Assembly (NCBI RefSeq): GCF_042646605.1
Contig: NZ_JBHRUG010000031.1
Coordinates: 479,241 to 543,240 of the forward strand
Reading direction: 5' to 3'
Length of the DNA: 64,000 nt
From: Litchfieldella rifensis
GTDB lineage: Bacteria > Pseudomonadota > Gammaproteobacteria > Pseudomonadales > Halomonadaceae
The notes under the pieces are model-generated. The model had not been told where the DNA came from. It saw only the letters and a list, made by a program, of their open reading frames with translations, and made no database searches. Below, one piece after another: positions 9,569-18,075 of the stretch (positions are counted from its first letter, which is position 1; the number at the start of each line of letters is the position of its first letter). The position numbers were made by a program, and so were the translations under genes.

Positions 9569-9592
9569 GTTTTCGTTTTCGTTTTCGTTTTC
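9569..9592. repeat. four tandem GTTTTC hexamers between two sulfotransferase-like genes
   Basis: Four perfect GTTTTC units (GAAAAC on the coding strand) lie 30 bp before the ATG of the sulfotransferase gene at 9538 and 2 bp after the stop of the upstream gene. A degenerate fifth unit (GTCTTT) follows at 9563-9568. Because the unit is six bases, gain or loss would not shift a frame, but it would change the distance between the two genes and any ribosome-binding context. Short tandem repeats in such a spot can be slippage-prone. Confidence 0.8.
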
Positions 9593-9594
9593 AA

Positions 9595-10413
9595 TCAGCG
9601 TTGTATTTTATCAAAATAGTTTACTGAAAAAAATTTTTCAGCCAAAAAAATCAACTCGTCATCCCCTAATATATCTGCAAAAGTCTTATCATTTTTATAC
9701 ACTAGCCACCTTTCAAAAACATTTTCTTGTGTTATGGTGCTATTGATTCCTGAAAAACTACTCCCTCCCCCAAACTCTGGAATATCATTCATTGCTTGTT
9801 CCGCTTCAATAAAATTGTCCAGTGAAAGCTTTACAAACAAATCTTTTCGGTATTCGCAACTCGAAACAAATTTATTGTAATCAATGAAAATGAATTTCTC
9901 ATCTTCCCTGCGAGAGTAAAATTTACGCAAATATTTTTTCAAAATTTCCTTTTTCTTTACTAGCTTTTCTTGAGTTGACCTTCCATGTTTCATGCTGCTT
10001 GCCAGCCAATTGCATGGATCTCTCAAAATAACTACAACCTTATCAGCAATACAGTTTAAAGTTCTGTAAGGCAATCTATTAAAGTCAACATCTTCCATTG
10101 AATATATTTCCTTGCGATAGCTGAACTCCTGAGAAAAGCCAAATACATTTTCTTTTCCTTGCTTTCCTGAATCTACTTCTCTCATTCCACTATTGTAAAT
10201 AATGACTCTTCCGGCAACAGGAACAAAAGAAAAACTCACCCCTTTTCTATGAAAACGACAGTGATTAAAATGCGCCGACTTCCCATCCAGACCACGCCCA
10301 ATCCAATCTAATACTAAATGTTGCCCAGACCGTTGTAATGAATATGTGTTTAATATAAGATTTCCATCTTTGTGTAGCTCTTCGGGATATTTGAATAAAT
10401 TAAACCCCCTCAT
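9595..10413 (-). CDS. sulfotransferase-like P-loop protein
   Basis: 272 residues. Near residue 20, LNTYSLQRSGQHLVLDWI has the form of the 5'-phosphosulfate loop (SxxRSGxHxL). Near residue 130, VVVILRDPCNWLASSMKHGR matches the 3'-phosphate site (RDPxNxxAS). EKFIFIDYNKFVSS is the strand that follows in sulfotransferases. The overall sequence is divergent from the two other sulfotransferase-like genes in this operon and falls in a group often annotated only as hypothetical. It is the first gene after rmlB and the composition changes sharply to AT-rich at this point. The probable function is PAPS-dependent sulfation of a glycan, but activity on another acceptor cannot be excluded. Confidence 0.68.
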   Translation of the reverse strand: MRGFNLFKYPEELHKDGNLILNTYSLQRSGQHLVLDWIGRGLDGKSAHFNHCRFHRKGVSFSFVPVAGRVIIYNSGMREVDSGKQGKENVFGFSQEFSYRKEIYSMEDVDFNRLPYRTLNCIADKVVVILRDPCNWLASSMKHGRSTQEKLVKKKEILKKYLRKFYSRREDEKFIFIDYNKFVSSCEYRKDLFVKLSLDNFIEAEQAMNDIPEFGGGSSFSGINSTITQENVFERWLVYKNDKTFADILGDDELIFLAEKFFSVNYFDKIQR

Positions 10414-10508
10414 AACCGTTACCTATAAGATTTATCAAACACCGACTTATCGTCACTTGATAAGAAAACATCGATACGTATCTTTTTCACCAACTGGAAC
10501 GATATCTT

Positions 10509-11609
10509 TCATACTGCTTCCATTCGTATCATGCCCAGCCGCTCACGCTGATAACTGCCGTCCTGCACACGCCGGCACCATGTCTGATTATCGAGATACC
10601 ACTGCACCGTCTTGCGGATGCCACTTTCGAAAGTTTCTGCAGGTGTCCAACCCAGCTCACGCTCGATTTTGCCAGCATCGATGGCATAGCGCCGGTCATG
10701 TCCCGGTCGGTCCTCCACGAAGGTGATCAGTTCGCGGTAGCGTCGTAATGAGGATCGGGTATGTAGCAAGTTGGCGTTCCTGGATACCGGGGCAAGCTCA
10801 TCGAGCAGTGTACAAAGCATATTAACCACATCGATATTGTTTCTTTCGTTACGGCCGCCGATATTGTACGTTTCACCGACCTCTCCCTTGGTCACCACCA
10901 TATACAGTGCGCGAGCATGATCTTCCACGTAGAGCCAGTCACGAACCTGTTCCCCCTTGCCATAAACCGGCAGAGGCTTGCCTTCCAGAGCATTGAGAAT
11001 CACTAGAGGTATCAGTTTTTCGGGGAAATGGTAGGGACCATAGTTGTTGGAACAGTTGGTGATAAGCGTCGGCATGCCGTAGGTGCGCTGCCAAGCACGC
11101 ACCAAGTGATCCGAACTGGCCTTGCTGGCCGAATAGGGTGAACTGGGAGCATAATGTGTTTGTTCGGTGAAACGCCTGTCAGATTTTCCTAGATCGCCAT
11201 AGACCTCGTCGGTAGAAATATGATGGAAGCGAAATGCAGCCTTGCGTATTCCGCTCAACCTTTGCCAGTAGCCTCGCGCCACTTCCAGCATCGTATAAGT
11301 GCCGACGATATTGGTCGTAATAAAGGTGGAAGGGCCATCGATCGAACGGTCGACATGGCTTTCCGCTGCCAAGTGCATTACAGCATCCGGCTGATGTTTT
11401 TCGAAGACATGCTCCAGCGCAGCACGATCACAGATGTCTACTAGCTCGAAGGCATAGCGGCGACTGCTGGTCACTCCGTCAAGCGATTCAAGGTTGCCTG
11501 CGTAGGTGAGCTTATCGACATTGACAACCTCGTCAATGGTGTTGCCGATAATATATCGAATAACGGCCGAGCCGATAAATCCTGCACCACCGGTAATAAG
11601 TAATTTCAT
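10509..11609 (-). CDS. rfbB: dTDP-glucose 4,6-dehydratase
   Basis: 366 residues, the usual length for RmlB/RfbB. MKLLITGGAGFIGSAVIRY is the NAD-binding loop. HISTDEVYGDL has the catalytic DE pair, and YSASKASSDHLVR has the active-site YxxxK. NCSNNYGPYHFPEKLIPLVI is diagnostic of this subfamily. It makes dTDP-4-keto-6-deoxyglucose from dTDP-glucose. The matching rmlA is 39 kb away in block 2 and rmlC and rmlD are not in the window, so the product may feed amino sugar synthesis (see the VioA-like gene) rather than rhamnose. GC-rich like wza-wzc and unlike the genes after it. It starts 99 bp after the end of wzc. Confidence 0.95.
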   Translation of the reverse strand: MKLLITGGAGFIGSAVIRYIIGNTIDEVVNVDKLTYAGNLESLDGVTSSRRYAFELVDICDRAALEHVFEKHQPDAVMHLAAESHVDRSIDGPSTFITTNIVGTYTMLEVARGYWQRLSGIRKAAFRFHHISTDEVYGDLGKSDRRFTEQTHYAPSSPYSASKASSDHLVRAWQRTYGMPTLITNCSNNYGPYHFPEKLIPLVILNALEGKPLPVYGKGEQVRDWLYVEDHARALYMVVTKGEVGETYNIGGRNERNNIDVVNMLCTLLDELAPVSRNANLLHTRSSLRRYRELITFVEDRPGHDRRYAIDAGKIERELGWTPAETFESGIRKTVQWYLDNQTWCRRVQDGSYQRERLGMIRMEAV

Positions 11610-11708
11610 AATAGCAACTATTAAAAGTGATAAAATAGCGCAAGAAAAACTCCGGCATTGTGAATACCGAAGAGTTCAAATAATCGTCAATAGATTATTT
11701 GACGTTAT

Positions 11709-13907
11709 TTATTTGTATGCATAGTGATGGTAGCCATATCCCACAGCCGCTTTATTCTCCATGGCATTGAGAATACAGCCCTTGACCGTAACACCCGCTG
11801 TCTCCAGACGGCGCAGAGCGGCACTGATTTCGCGTGGTGTATTCATCCGAAAGCGTGCAACAATCAGCGTAGTACCTACCCGCTTGCCGACGATGGCGGC
11901 ATCGGTCACCGCCAGGGCCGGGGGAGTATCGATAATGACCAAATCATACTCAGGACTGAATCCATCCAGAAATCGATTGAAACTCTCATGCACCAGCAGT
12001 TCGGATGGATTGGGAGGTGCTTCTCCACGCGAAATATAAAACAGGCCAGGTACTTTGGTTGGGCGAATGACCTCTTGCCATTCCACCTTTCCGGCTAACA
12101 GCTCTGAAAGACCACCTTTTGAAGATTCAGCGAAGGCGTTATGCACTTGTCCCTTGCGCATGTCAGCATCGATGATCAGTACTTTTTGGCCTGCTTGGGC
12201 GCAAGTGACCCCCAAGTTGATCGTCACAAAGCTTTTCCCAGCCCCAGGACTTGAGCCGGTGACCATGATAAGGTTGTTCTTGGCTTCCAGCATGACAAAA
12301 TGCAAGCTGGTACGAAGGCTGCGTAAGGCTTCGACAGCCGTGTCGGTAGGATTGAGGCTCGCCAGAATACCACTGATCACCTGTTTCCCGGCACGATCCC
12401 GACGATGCTTGACTCGCTTGACCAGTTTCGATTGGCCATCGGACAGGGGAATCGTGGCATAAACCGGCACGCCCGTTGCCTCGATTTGTTCGGGTGTTTC
12501 CACACCGCGGCGTAATAGGGCACGCAACAGCACACCACCTACCGCCAACATGCACCCGATCAGGGTTGCCAATATCACGATCCGTGTCTTGTTGGGGGCG
12601 ATGGGCCAGTATCCGACTTGTGCCCGGTCGATGATACGAACATTACCGATAGAACCTGCCTTGGCTACCTGCAGCTCCTGGATTTTATTTAGCACGTTGA
12701 CGTAAATAACCTGGGTGACCTCGACATCGCGCGTCAACCGCAACACTTCCTGCTGGGCAGCCGGCAGTTCGTTCACCCGAGCATTGAGCTCGGCTTTTTC
12801 CTTCTCCAGATGACGTCTCTGACGCATCAAGGCCTGATAGTTAGGGTGGCTGGGCTGAAAGAGCTGAGCCAGTTCAGCCTCCTCGATTTCCAGCTCGCTG
12901 AGCCGCCCTTCGATCTCGATGTATCGCTGTATGGCGGTCTGTGCCTCACTGGAGACATCGATGCTGTCCAACTTGGCTCGATATTCATTGAGGCGCTCTT
13001 CCGCCAGTTTAAGCTGGTTGCGCAACTCCGGCGCCTGTTCTTCCAGGAAGGCCAGGCTCTGTTCGGCTTGCGCCGACTGCCTTTCGATGTTCTGAGTCAG
13101 GAAGGTTTCGACAACGGCATTCAATGAGTCCTCGATCTCCTGCCTGTCAGTGCCAGTCATAGAAAGCTGCAGCACACCGGTTGACGTTCCACGCCCACCA
13201 GCTTCCAATATCAGCAATCTACTGCCTAGCGAACTGATCGCCGAACTACGATGCATTTTGAACAGTTGGAATTGCGCACCCGGTGGGGCATTGAACGCGT
13301 CGATGCGTAACTCGAGTTCGCCATCGAGGAAGACGCCCACTCGGCCAATCTCACCGATCCCTACGGGCTGGTCGTTGATCAAGACACGGTAACGCTCATC
13401 ATTGGCGCGCTCCACGACAATGACTTGCCCACGTCGCGCAGCAGCCAGTTGGAAACGCGCCACCTCGATGCTCTCTCCTCCCCATATATGTGGCTGTCCT
13501 TCCATGAAACTTGGTCGCGGAATACCACGACGCATGATGTAGTCACCGATGTAGGGAAGGGATACGGGCATGATTAACGTATCCCGTCCCAACCGATCAA
13601 CGGCTTGGCCGAGCACCATTCTTGACTGGAGGATCTGGATCTCAGCCGACGTGTTGAAGTCCTCGACACCCAGCACATTGCTCAGGTCTCCTAGAGGGCT
13701 GACGGTGGAGCGGCGCTCGATCTGCACCAGGGCATCACCTTGATAGATAGGAGTCGACAGTGTGGCATAGACGATGCCGATGAAGGCGGATAGAGCCGTG
13801 ATGAGGATGATCCACCACTTATGATCGATCAACACGCCGAAGATGCGACCGAGCTCGACGTCATCGCTCTCCTTGGAAACGCTCGGGATCGAAGGCATTT
13901 GAGTCAT
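11709..13907 (-). CDS. wzc: Wzc-type polysaccharide co-polymerase and tyrosine autokinase
   Basis: 732 residues. A Wzz domain with a first membrane helix (HKWWIILITALSAFIGIVYA, near residue 29), a long periplasmic coiled-coil region (about 270-420), a second helix (IVILATLIGCMLAVGGVLL), and a cytosolic BY-kinase domain. The kinase has Walker A VTGSSPGAGKSFVTINL, Walker A' VLIIDADMRKG and Walker B LVIIDTPPALAVTDA. The tyrosine tail is short (YGYHHYAYK). It controls chain length and export together with Wza and is dephosphorylated by Wzb, encoded 16 bp upstream. A paralogue leads block 2 (51674-53989). Confidence 0.96.
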   Translation of the reverse strand: MTQMPSIPSVSKESDDVELGRIFGVLIDHKWWIILITALSAFIGIVYATLSTPIYQGDALVQIERRSTVSPLGDLSNVLGVEDFNTSAEIQILQSRMVLGQAVDRLGRDTLIMPVSLPYIGDYIMRRGIPRPSFMEGQPHIWGGESIEVARFQLAAARRGQVIVVERANDERYRVLINDQPVGIGEIGRVGVFLDGELELRIDAFNAPPGAQFQLFKMHRSSAISSLGSRLLILEAGGRGTSTGVLQLSMTGTDRQEIEDSLNAVVETFLTQNIERQSAQAEQSLAFLEEQAPELRNQLKLAEERLNEYRAKLDSIDVSSEAQTAIQRYIEIEGRLSELEIEEAELAQLFQPSHPNYQALMRQRRHLEKEKAELNARVNELPAAQQEVLRLTRDVEVTQVIYVNVLNKIQELQVAKAGSIGNVRIIDRAQVGYWPIAPNKTRIVILATLIGCMLAVGGVLLRALLRRGVETPEQIEATGVPVYATIPLSDGQSKLVKRVKHRRDRAGKQVISGILASLNPTDTAVEALRSLRTSLHFVMLEAKNNLIMVTGSSPGAGKSFVTINLGVTCAQAGQKVLIIDADMRKGQVHNAFAESSKGGLSELLAGKVEWQEVIRPTKVPGLFYISRGEAPPNPSELLVHESFNRFLDGFSPEYDLVIIDTPPALAVTDAAIVGKRVGTTLIVARFRMNTPREISAALRRLETAGVTVKGCILNAMENKAAVGYGYHHYAYK

Positions 13908-13923
13908 GGGGTGCCCTAATGAA

Positions 13924-14364
13924 TTAAGCCAGTCTGCGCTGCCATTCGGCAGCAGCTATTGCCAGCAGGCGGTGGACATGGACATAGGCCTCGCGGCTCT
14001 TGCGATAAGGGTCGGGGATGTCCTGACCTCGGCCGTCTTCCAACCAATGTCCCAGGCGCATGGTCTTTCCCAGGGCGGCTGGCCAATGTTTGCCGATCTC
14101 ACACCGCTGGCCTTCGCTCATGACCAGCACCAGATCGGCCCCGGCTAGCAAGGCAGCATCGAGCTGGCGTGCCTGGTGCTGACTGAAATCAAGCCCATCG
14201 GCTTCGCCAAGCTGCCGGGCTGTGGGGTCGACACCCTGGCCGACAAGCGCCGTCACCCCTGCAGACTGTATCCGGTGGCCCGGCAGTCGCTGCCGAAGCA
14301 TGGCGGCCGCCACTGGGCTACGGCAGATATTGGCTCGACAGACGACCAGAATTGAATCGAACAT
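13924..14364 (-). CDS. wzb: low-molecular-weight protein tyrosine phosphatase (Wzb)
   Basis: 146 residues, normal for the family. The phosphate loop VCRANICRSPVA (CX5R, C9-R15) is at the N-terminus and the general acid is in DIPDPYRKS near residue 118. It removes phosphate from the tyrosine tail of Wzc, which lets the Wzc ring cycle during capsule or EPS export. It begins 6 bp after wza and ends 16 bp before wzc, the canonical wza-wzb-wzc order. Block 2 has no wzb, so this enzyme probably serves both kinases. Confidence 0.95.
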   Translation of the reverse strand: MFDSILVVCRANICRSPVAAAMLRQRLPGHRIQSAGVTALVGQGVDPTARQLGEADGLDFSQHQARQLDAALLAGADLVLVMSEGQRCEIGKHWPAALGKTMRLGHWLEDGRGQDIPDPYRKSREAYVHVHRLLAIAAAEWQRRLA

Positions 14365-14370
14365 CGAAAC

Positions 14371-15501
14371 TTACAATTCGTTAAGATCAGCCGAGGTATC
14401 GGCGAATGTGCCCGGTAATACCACCGACGGAAGCAACAAGCTGATCACAGTGTTCCAGCGGGCCAGCGGCGCAGTGGTGACATAGACCACATCCTGCGGC
14501 TCCAGGGGGAAATGGGTACCCATGGTCAGCGACGTGGCATCGCTGATATCGAGTTGATAAACGGTGGCTAGCTTGTCGCTCTCTTCCGGCTGGACGCGGA
14601 TCACGAAGATGCCCGAAGGTTCTGCCCGTGTCTGCACCACCCCACCCGCTCTAGCCAGCGCGTCGGTCAGCGAGATGCGCTCGTTGCCCAAGGTCAGGTT
14701 ACCTGGGCTACGCACCTCTCCGAGGACTGCCACGTTCTGGGTCTCCTGCGTCGTTACATGCAGGGCATCCCCATCGCGCAAGAGACGATTCTGGGTCTGA
14801 TCCCCTTGCCGCAGTAGTGCAAACAGAGACAGCTCCTCTTTCCGACCATCACGATTTAGAATCACATTGTGCCAATTCGCCTCGCCCGAGGGACCACCAA
14901 CCTCGCTGATGGCATCGAGTACGGTCAGCGGTTCGTTGGTGATCGGCAAGGTGCCAGGGGCATTAACGGCACCACTGATATAGACTTTCTTGGAACGATA
15001 GGCGGCGACACTTACTTCGATCTGGGGATCGGTAATATAGGTGGCCAGGCGTCGCGTAAGAATGACGCGGATATCATCAACGGTTCTGCCTGCCACCTGC
15101 ACACGACCAATATAGGGATAAAAGATGGTGCCATCAGGATGCACGGTATTACCGCTTTCCGCCGCACTACGCTCGGCGCCAGCGGGAATCGTCAGCTCGG
15201 GATGGTCATAGACGATAATACTCAGGATATCGCCTGGTTCAACCAGATACAGATAGTTGTCAATTTCTTGTTGCAATTGTGGCGGCATCAGGCTTGCGGT
15301 ATCACCGTTTATCTTACGGCGATAAGCCGCTACTAGCTCTGGCGTAATTGGCTCAATATCCACCAAGTGGCTGATATCCGGTCCCTCGGTGTCATAATCC
15401 ATGTGCCCACCGGGTGCCATGGCGCAACCGGACAAAGTGCCGGCCAGCAGCACGAAGAATAGCCATGTCCCCGCAGGGCGTCTGGTTCCGGTAGTATCCA
15501 T
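14371..15501 (-). CDS. wza: Wza-type outer membrane polysaccharide export lipoprotein
   Basis: 376 residues. The signal peptide ends in a lipobox, VLLAGTLSGCAMAPGG, with the acylated cysteine near residue 26. The polysaccharide export domain begins at LYLVEPGDILSIIVYDHPEL near residue 88, and two SLBB-type repeats follow (VYISGAVNAPGTLPITNEP and NVAVLGEVRSPGNLTLGNE). The protein forms the octameric outer membrane pore for the polymer. The ops element sits 11 bp upstream of the ATG, and GGGGAAG next to it may act as the ribosome site. It heads block 1. It is the only intact wza in the window because the block 2 copy is decayed. Confidence 0.96.
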   Translation of the reverse strand: MDTTGTRRPAGTWLFFVLLAGTLSGCAMAPGGHMDYDTEGPDISHLVDIEPITPELVAAYRRKINGDTASLMPPQLQQEIDNYLYLVEPGDILSIIVYDHPELTIPAGAERSAAESGNTVHPDGTIFYPYIGRVQVAGRTVDDIRVILTRRLATYITDPQIEVSVAAYRSKKVYISGAVNAPGTLPITNEPLTVLDAISEVGGPSGEANWHNVILNRDGRKEELSLFALLRQGDQTQNRLLRDGDALHVTTQETQNVAVLGEVRSPGNLTLGNERISLTDALARAGGVVQTRAEPSGIFVIRVQPEESDKLATVYQLDISDATSLTMGTHFPLEPQDVVYVTTAPLARWNTVISLLLPSVVLPGTFADTSADLNEL

Positions 15502-15511
15502 TTTTCTTCCC

Positions 15512-15523
15512 CACGCTACCGCC
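15512..15523 (-). promoter_or_regulatory. ops element (RfaH recruitment) of block 1
   Basis: On the minus strand the sequence reads GGCGGTAGCGTG, identical to the core of the ops/JUMPstart element that pauses RNA polymerase and recruits RfaH. It lies 11 bp before the wza start codon and is followed by GGGGAAG. RfaH would suppress premature termination over the long operon and aid translation. The rest of the enterobacterial JUMPstart is only weakly matched. A second identical core is at 54384-54395. Confidence 0.85.
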
Positions 15524-15640
15524 CCAGGGTTGTTGTTGCGATCATCCCTGAAGCCGTTGAAATTAACCGATTGTTACAAATAATTTCGCCGTTGCGTCGT
15601 ATGTAACCAAGTGCCTTGAGCGATATACGCCCACCCCATT

Positions 15641-15760
15641 ACACAAGCTTACATACCATTGAGTTTTTCACATGCTGATTTTTTTATTTCTTCCTATATT
15701 AGGGATACCACTAACTGGAGCTTGGCCATACTGAGAGAGTGCTCCGTTATTAGTACTGTG
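15641..15760 (-). promoter_or_regulatory. conserved upstream leader of block 1, duplicated before block 2
   Basis: This stretch, including ACACAAG, TTACAT and CATGCTGATTTTTTTAT read on the plus strand, is clearly related to 54507-54640 upstream of block 2, with the same spacing order relative to the ops element. Intervening bases have diverged, so the conserved blocks are likely promoter or regulator-binding sequence. I cannot place reliable -35 and -10 boxes. Confidence 0.55.
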
Positions 15761-15805
15761 AAAATCATCTTGACCTTGGTGATTATTAGGCTACTAAAAC
15801 GCAAA

Positions 15806-15843
15806 ATCCCGCAGTTTGACTTGCGTAAGCCTTCCCGCGGGAT
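15806..15843 (-). terminator. candidate terminator at the end of block 2
   Basis: The arms ATCCCGC and GCGGGAT pair perfectly across a 24-base loop. On the minus strand the second arm is followed by TTTGCGTTTT, which gives a T-rich tail. It lies about 170 bp after the stop of the last gene of block 2 and before the block 1 leader, where a terminator is expected. A second hairpin (TTGCCC/GGGCAA, 15898-15921) lies just ahead of it. The loop is long, so confidence is limited. Confidence 0.4.
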
Positions 15844-16010
15844 GAAATTCAGGTTTCCACTACGACATGACGTATTGCGACGATGAAGCAGATCCATTTG
15901 CCCAAGCCGGGTGCCGGGCAAGAAGAAGACAACAAGCGCGACCCCATTGCCGATGAGAGCCGTGATCATCGACACTGGAGTCACCGTATGACGTTTTTAG
16001 TCGTCGTCCT

Positions 16011-17225
16011 TCAGCACCTGACGCTGATCGAACAGGGCATTGATTGGTGCCAAGCGAATGCCTCCGCTGTCACCTCCCGCAGCACCTGACAGGTCTTGTC
16101 GATCTCAGCCTCGGTAAGGGTGGGGTGACAGAGAAACATCAAGCTGGTCTCGCCCAACTCCTTGGCCACCGGCAAGGGCCGCTTGGGACGCCAGCCGGTG
16201 CCATCGAAGGCCTTCTCGAGATAGACCTCAGAGCAGGAACCAGAGAAGCACGGCACACCGCGGGCAACGATCTCACTCAGTATGCGGTCGCGATGCCAGT
16301 CGGCAGCTAGATATTCGGGTTCGACGAACACATAGCACTTGTAGGCAGCGTGTTCGATATACTCTGGAAGCCTCGGTACACGCAGGCCCGGACACTCGCT
16401 GGCCGCCTGCCAGATACGTTCGGCGTTGGCCCGGCGGATGGCCTTCCACTCGGGCATCCGCGCAAGCTGAATCCGCCCGATGGCTGACTGCATCGCGGTA
16501 AGGCGCCAGTTGGTGCCAAAGCTCTCGTGCAGCCAGCGAAATCCCGGCGGATGCTCGTGCTCGTAGAAAGCGTTCCAACTCTTGCCGTGATCCTTGTACG
16601 CCCACATGCGCTGCCATAGATCGCGGTCATTGGTGGTGACCATGCCCCCTTCCCCACCGGTGGTAATGATCTTGTCCTGACAGAACGACCAGGCGCCGAC
16701 ATGGCCGATCGATCCCACCGAGCGCCCCTTGTAGACCGCACCATGGGCCTGAGCGCAATCCTCGATGACATACAGGCCATGTTCCTCGGCCAGCGCCATG
16801 AGTTCCTCCATCTCACAGGGCCAACCGGCCAGATGCACGGCGATGATCGCCTTGGTGCGAGACGACACCACCCTGCGTACCGAGTCGGCTGTGATATTCT
16901 GCGAATCGCGGTCCACATCGGCAAAGACAGGCACCGCCCCCGCCGTCACGATCGAGGATACCGAAGCCAGGAAAGTGCGAGATGTGACGATGACCTCATC
17001 GCCATGTCCAATCCCTAGTCCTCTAAGTGCCAGATCGAGGGCTGTGGTGCCATTGCAGACCGCAATGGCATATTCGGTGTCAGTGAATCGGGAAAATTCA
17101 CTTTCGAATTTTCGTCCTTCATCCCCGGTCCAGTAATTGACCCGATTGGATAACAGAACCTGAGAGACGGCCTCGGCCTCGGCTTTGCTGTAGGACGGCC
17201 AGGGAGAAAAGGGACCATTTAACAT
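16011..17225 (-). CDS. DegT/DnrJ/EryC1/StrS-family sugar aminotransferase
   Basis: About 404 residues, PLP-dependent. AVCNGTTALDLALRGLGI, VIEDCAQAHGAVYKG and WSFCQDKIITTGGEGGM (with the PLP-binding lysine, near residue 190) are the family landmarks. It converts a nucleotide-linked 4-keto or 3-keto sugar to an amino sugar. The ATG at 17225 is chosen because AGGGTGA lies 6 bases upstream; the longer frame starts at 17255. It follows the initiating sugar-phosphate transferase, as PglE-type enzymes follow PglC, which suggests synthesis of a diamino or amino deoxy first sugar. The 4,6-dehydratase of the PglF/WbpM type that would normally follow is missing. Alternatively it could be the LegC step of nonulosonate synthesis. 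Confidence 0.9.
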   Translation of the reverse strand: MLNGPFSPWPSYSKAEAEAVSQVLLSNRVNYWTGDEGRKFESEFSRFTDTEYAIAVCNGTTALDLALRGLGIGHGDEVIVTSRTFLASVSSIVTAGAVPVFADVDRDSQNITADSVRRVVSSRTKAIIAVHLAGWPCEMEELMALAEEHGLYVIEDCAQAHGAVYKGRSVGSIGHVGAWSFCQDKIITTGGEGGMVTTNDRDLWQRMWAYKDHGKSWNAFYEHEHPPGFRWLHESFGTNWRLTAMQSAIGRIQLARMPEWKAIRRANAERIWQAASECPGLRVPRLPEYIEHAAYKCYVFVEPEYLAADWHRDRILSEIVARGVPCFSGSCSEVYLEKAFDGTGWRPKRPLPVAKELGETSLMFLCHPTLTEAEIDKTCQVLREVTAEAFAWHQSMPCSISVRC

Positions 17226-17255
17226 GAGAGTCACCCTGCTAGTTGGAAAGAACAA

Positions 17256-17424
17256 AAGCTAGTGCGGCGGGAAGTGGCCCGCCAAGGGCAATCGAATCCA
17301 TAGAATGGAAGTACGACTGCTGCCGATTTCCATCGGTTCTTGGTTTTCAAACGTCGGGAAATCTAACGAATAACTGGTGCTTACACCGAATGTTATCTTC
17401 CATTTTACCAGAACCGATACCAAT
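17256..17424. other. 169-bp spacer
   Basis: This gap between the sugar transferase and the aminotransferase has no supported gene. No terminator with a T run was recognised, so read-through is likely. Confidence 0.4.
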
Positions 17425-18030
17425 CTAACCCACCAGGGTCTTCCAGATCAGTCGAAGGTCTTTCTTGAAGCACCAGTTCTGGAGATATTCGATATTGAGG
17501 CGAACTTTCTCAGGGTAAAGCACAAGGCGATTGTAGGTATCCGGATCCGGTTGTGCGGCAAGGATCTCTTCTTCACGGCGAAAATGCAGTGTTGCCGGCC
17601 CAGTAATACCGGGACGTACGCTAAGGATTACCAAAGCATCTCCATTCAGTTTATCGGCAAAACCAGGGACATCCGGCCGAGGGCCAACAAAACTCATATC
17701 GCCAATAAATACATTCCATAGCTGGGGAAGTTCGTCGATCTTACTTTTGCGAAGGAAGCGACCGATACAAGTAATACGGGGGTCGTTTGCGGTCGTCACC
17801 GTGGTCTGTATATGCTGACTGGGACGCATGGTCTTGATTTTATAAAGGGTGAAAGTTCGCCCCCCCTTCCCAACCCGCTGTTGAGTGAAAAGACCATGGC
17901 TCCGTGTATCCACGCTAGCAATGAGATAGGCTAAAACAATTAACCATCCGGTAAGAAAAATCCCCAGAAGCGCTAATGTGATATCGAACCCCCGTTTCTG
18001 AATTCCCTGAATTCGACTCAGTGTTTTCAT
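17425..18030 (-). CDS. initiating undecaprenyl-phosphate sugar-phosphate transferase (PglC/WcaJ family)
   Basis: 201 residues, the short PglC-like form with a single N-terminal membrane segment (ITLALLGIFLTGWLIVLAYLI). QRVGKGGRTFTLYKIKTMR, IGRFLRKSKIDELPQLWNV and DMSFVGPRPDVPGF are the conserved catalytic-core motifs of the bacterial sugar transferase family. It transfers sugar-1-phosphate from a UDP-sugar to undecaprenyl phosphate and so starts repeat-unit synthesis on the inner membrane. It is the only initiating transferase in the window, so it should serve block 2. It sits between the FemAB-like gene and the DegT aminotransferase. Confidence 0.94.
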   Translation of the reverse strand: MKTLSRIQGIQKRGFDITLALLGIFLTGWLIVLAYLIASVDTRSHGLFTQQRVGKGGRTFTLYKIKTMRPSQHIQTTVTTANDPRITCIGRFLRKSKIDELPQLWNVFIGDMSFVGPRPDVPGFADKLNGDALVILSVRPGITGPATLHFRREEEILAAQPDPDTYNRLVLYPEKVRLNIEYLQNWCFKKDLRLIWKTLVG

Positions 18031-18075
18031 AATGCATCACTTGTAAAATGACATCCCTTGACTAAGAGAAGAAAA

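Larger units (their letters stand above)
15502..16010. other. 509-bp intergenic region between the two polysaccharide operons
   Basis: It contains the block 1 ops element and leader and two hairpins that may end block 2. Otherwise I see no gene. The leader part (15641-15760) is homologous to the block 2 leader; the part from about 15800 to 16010 is not, so the homology stops near 15790. Confidence 0.7.

Noticed and set aside
9593..9610. Possible upstream extension of the sulfotransferase through the hexamer repeat
   Set aside because: The frame is open to a stop at 9608-9610 but contains no ATG, GTG or TTG, so translation cannot start there in the usual way.
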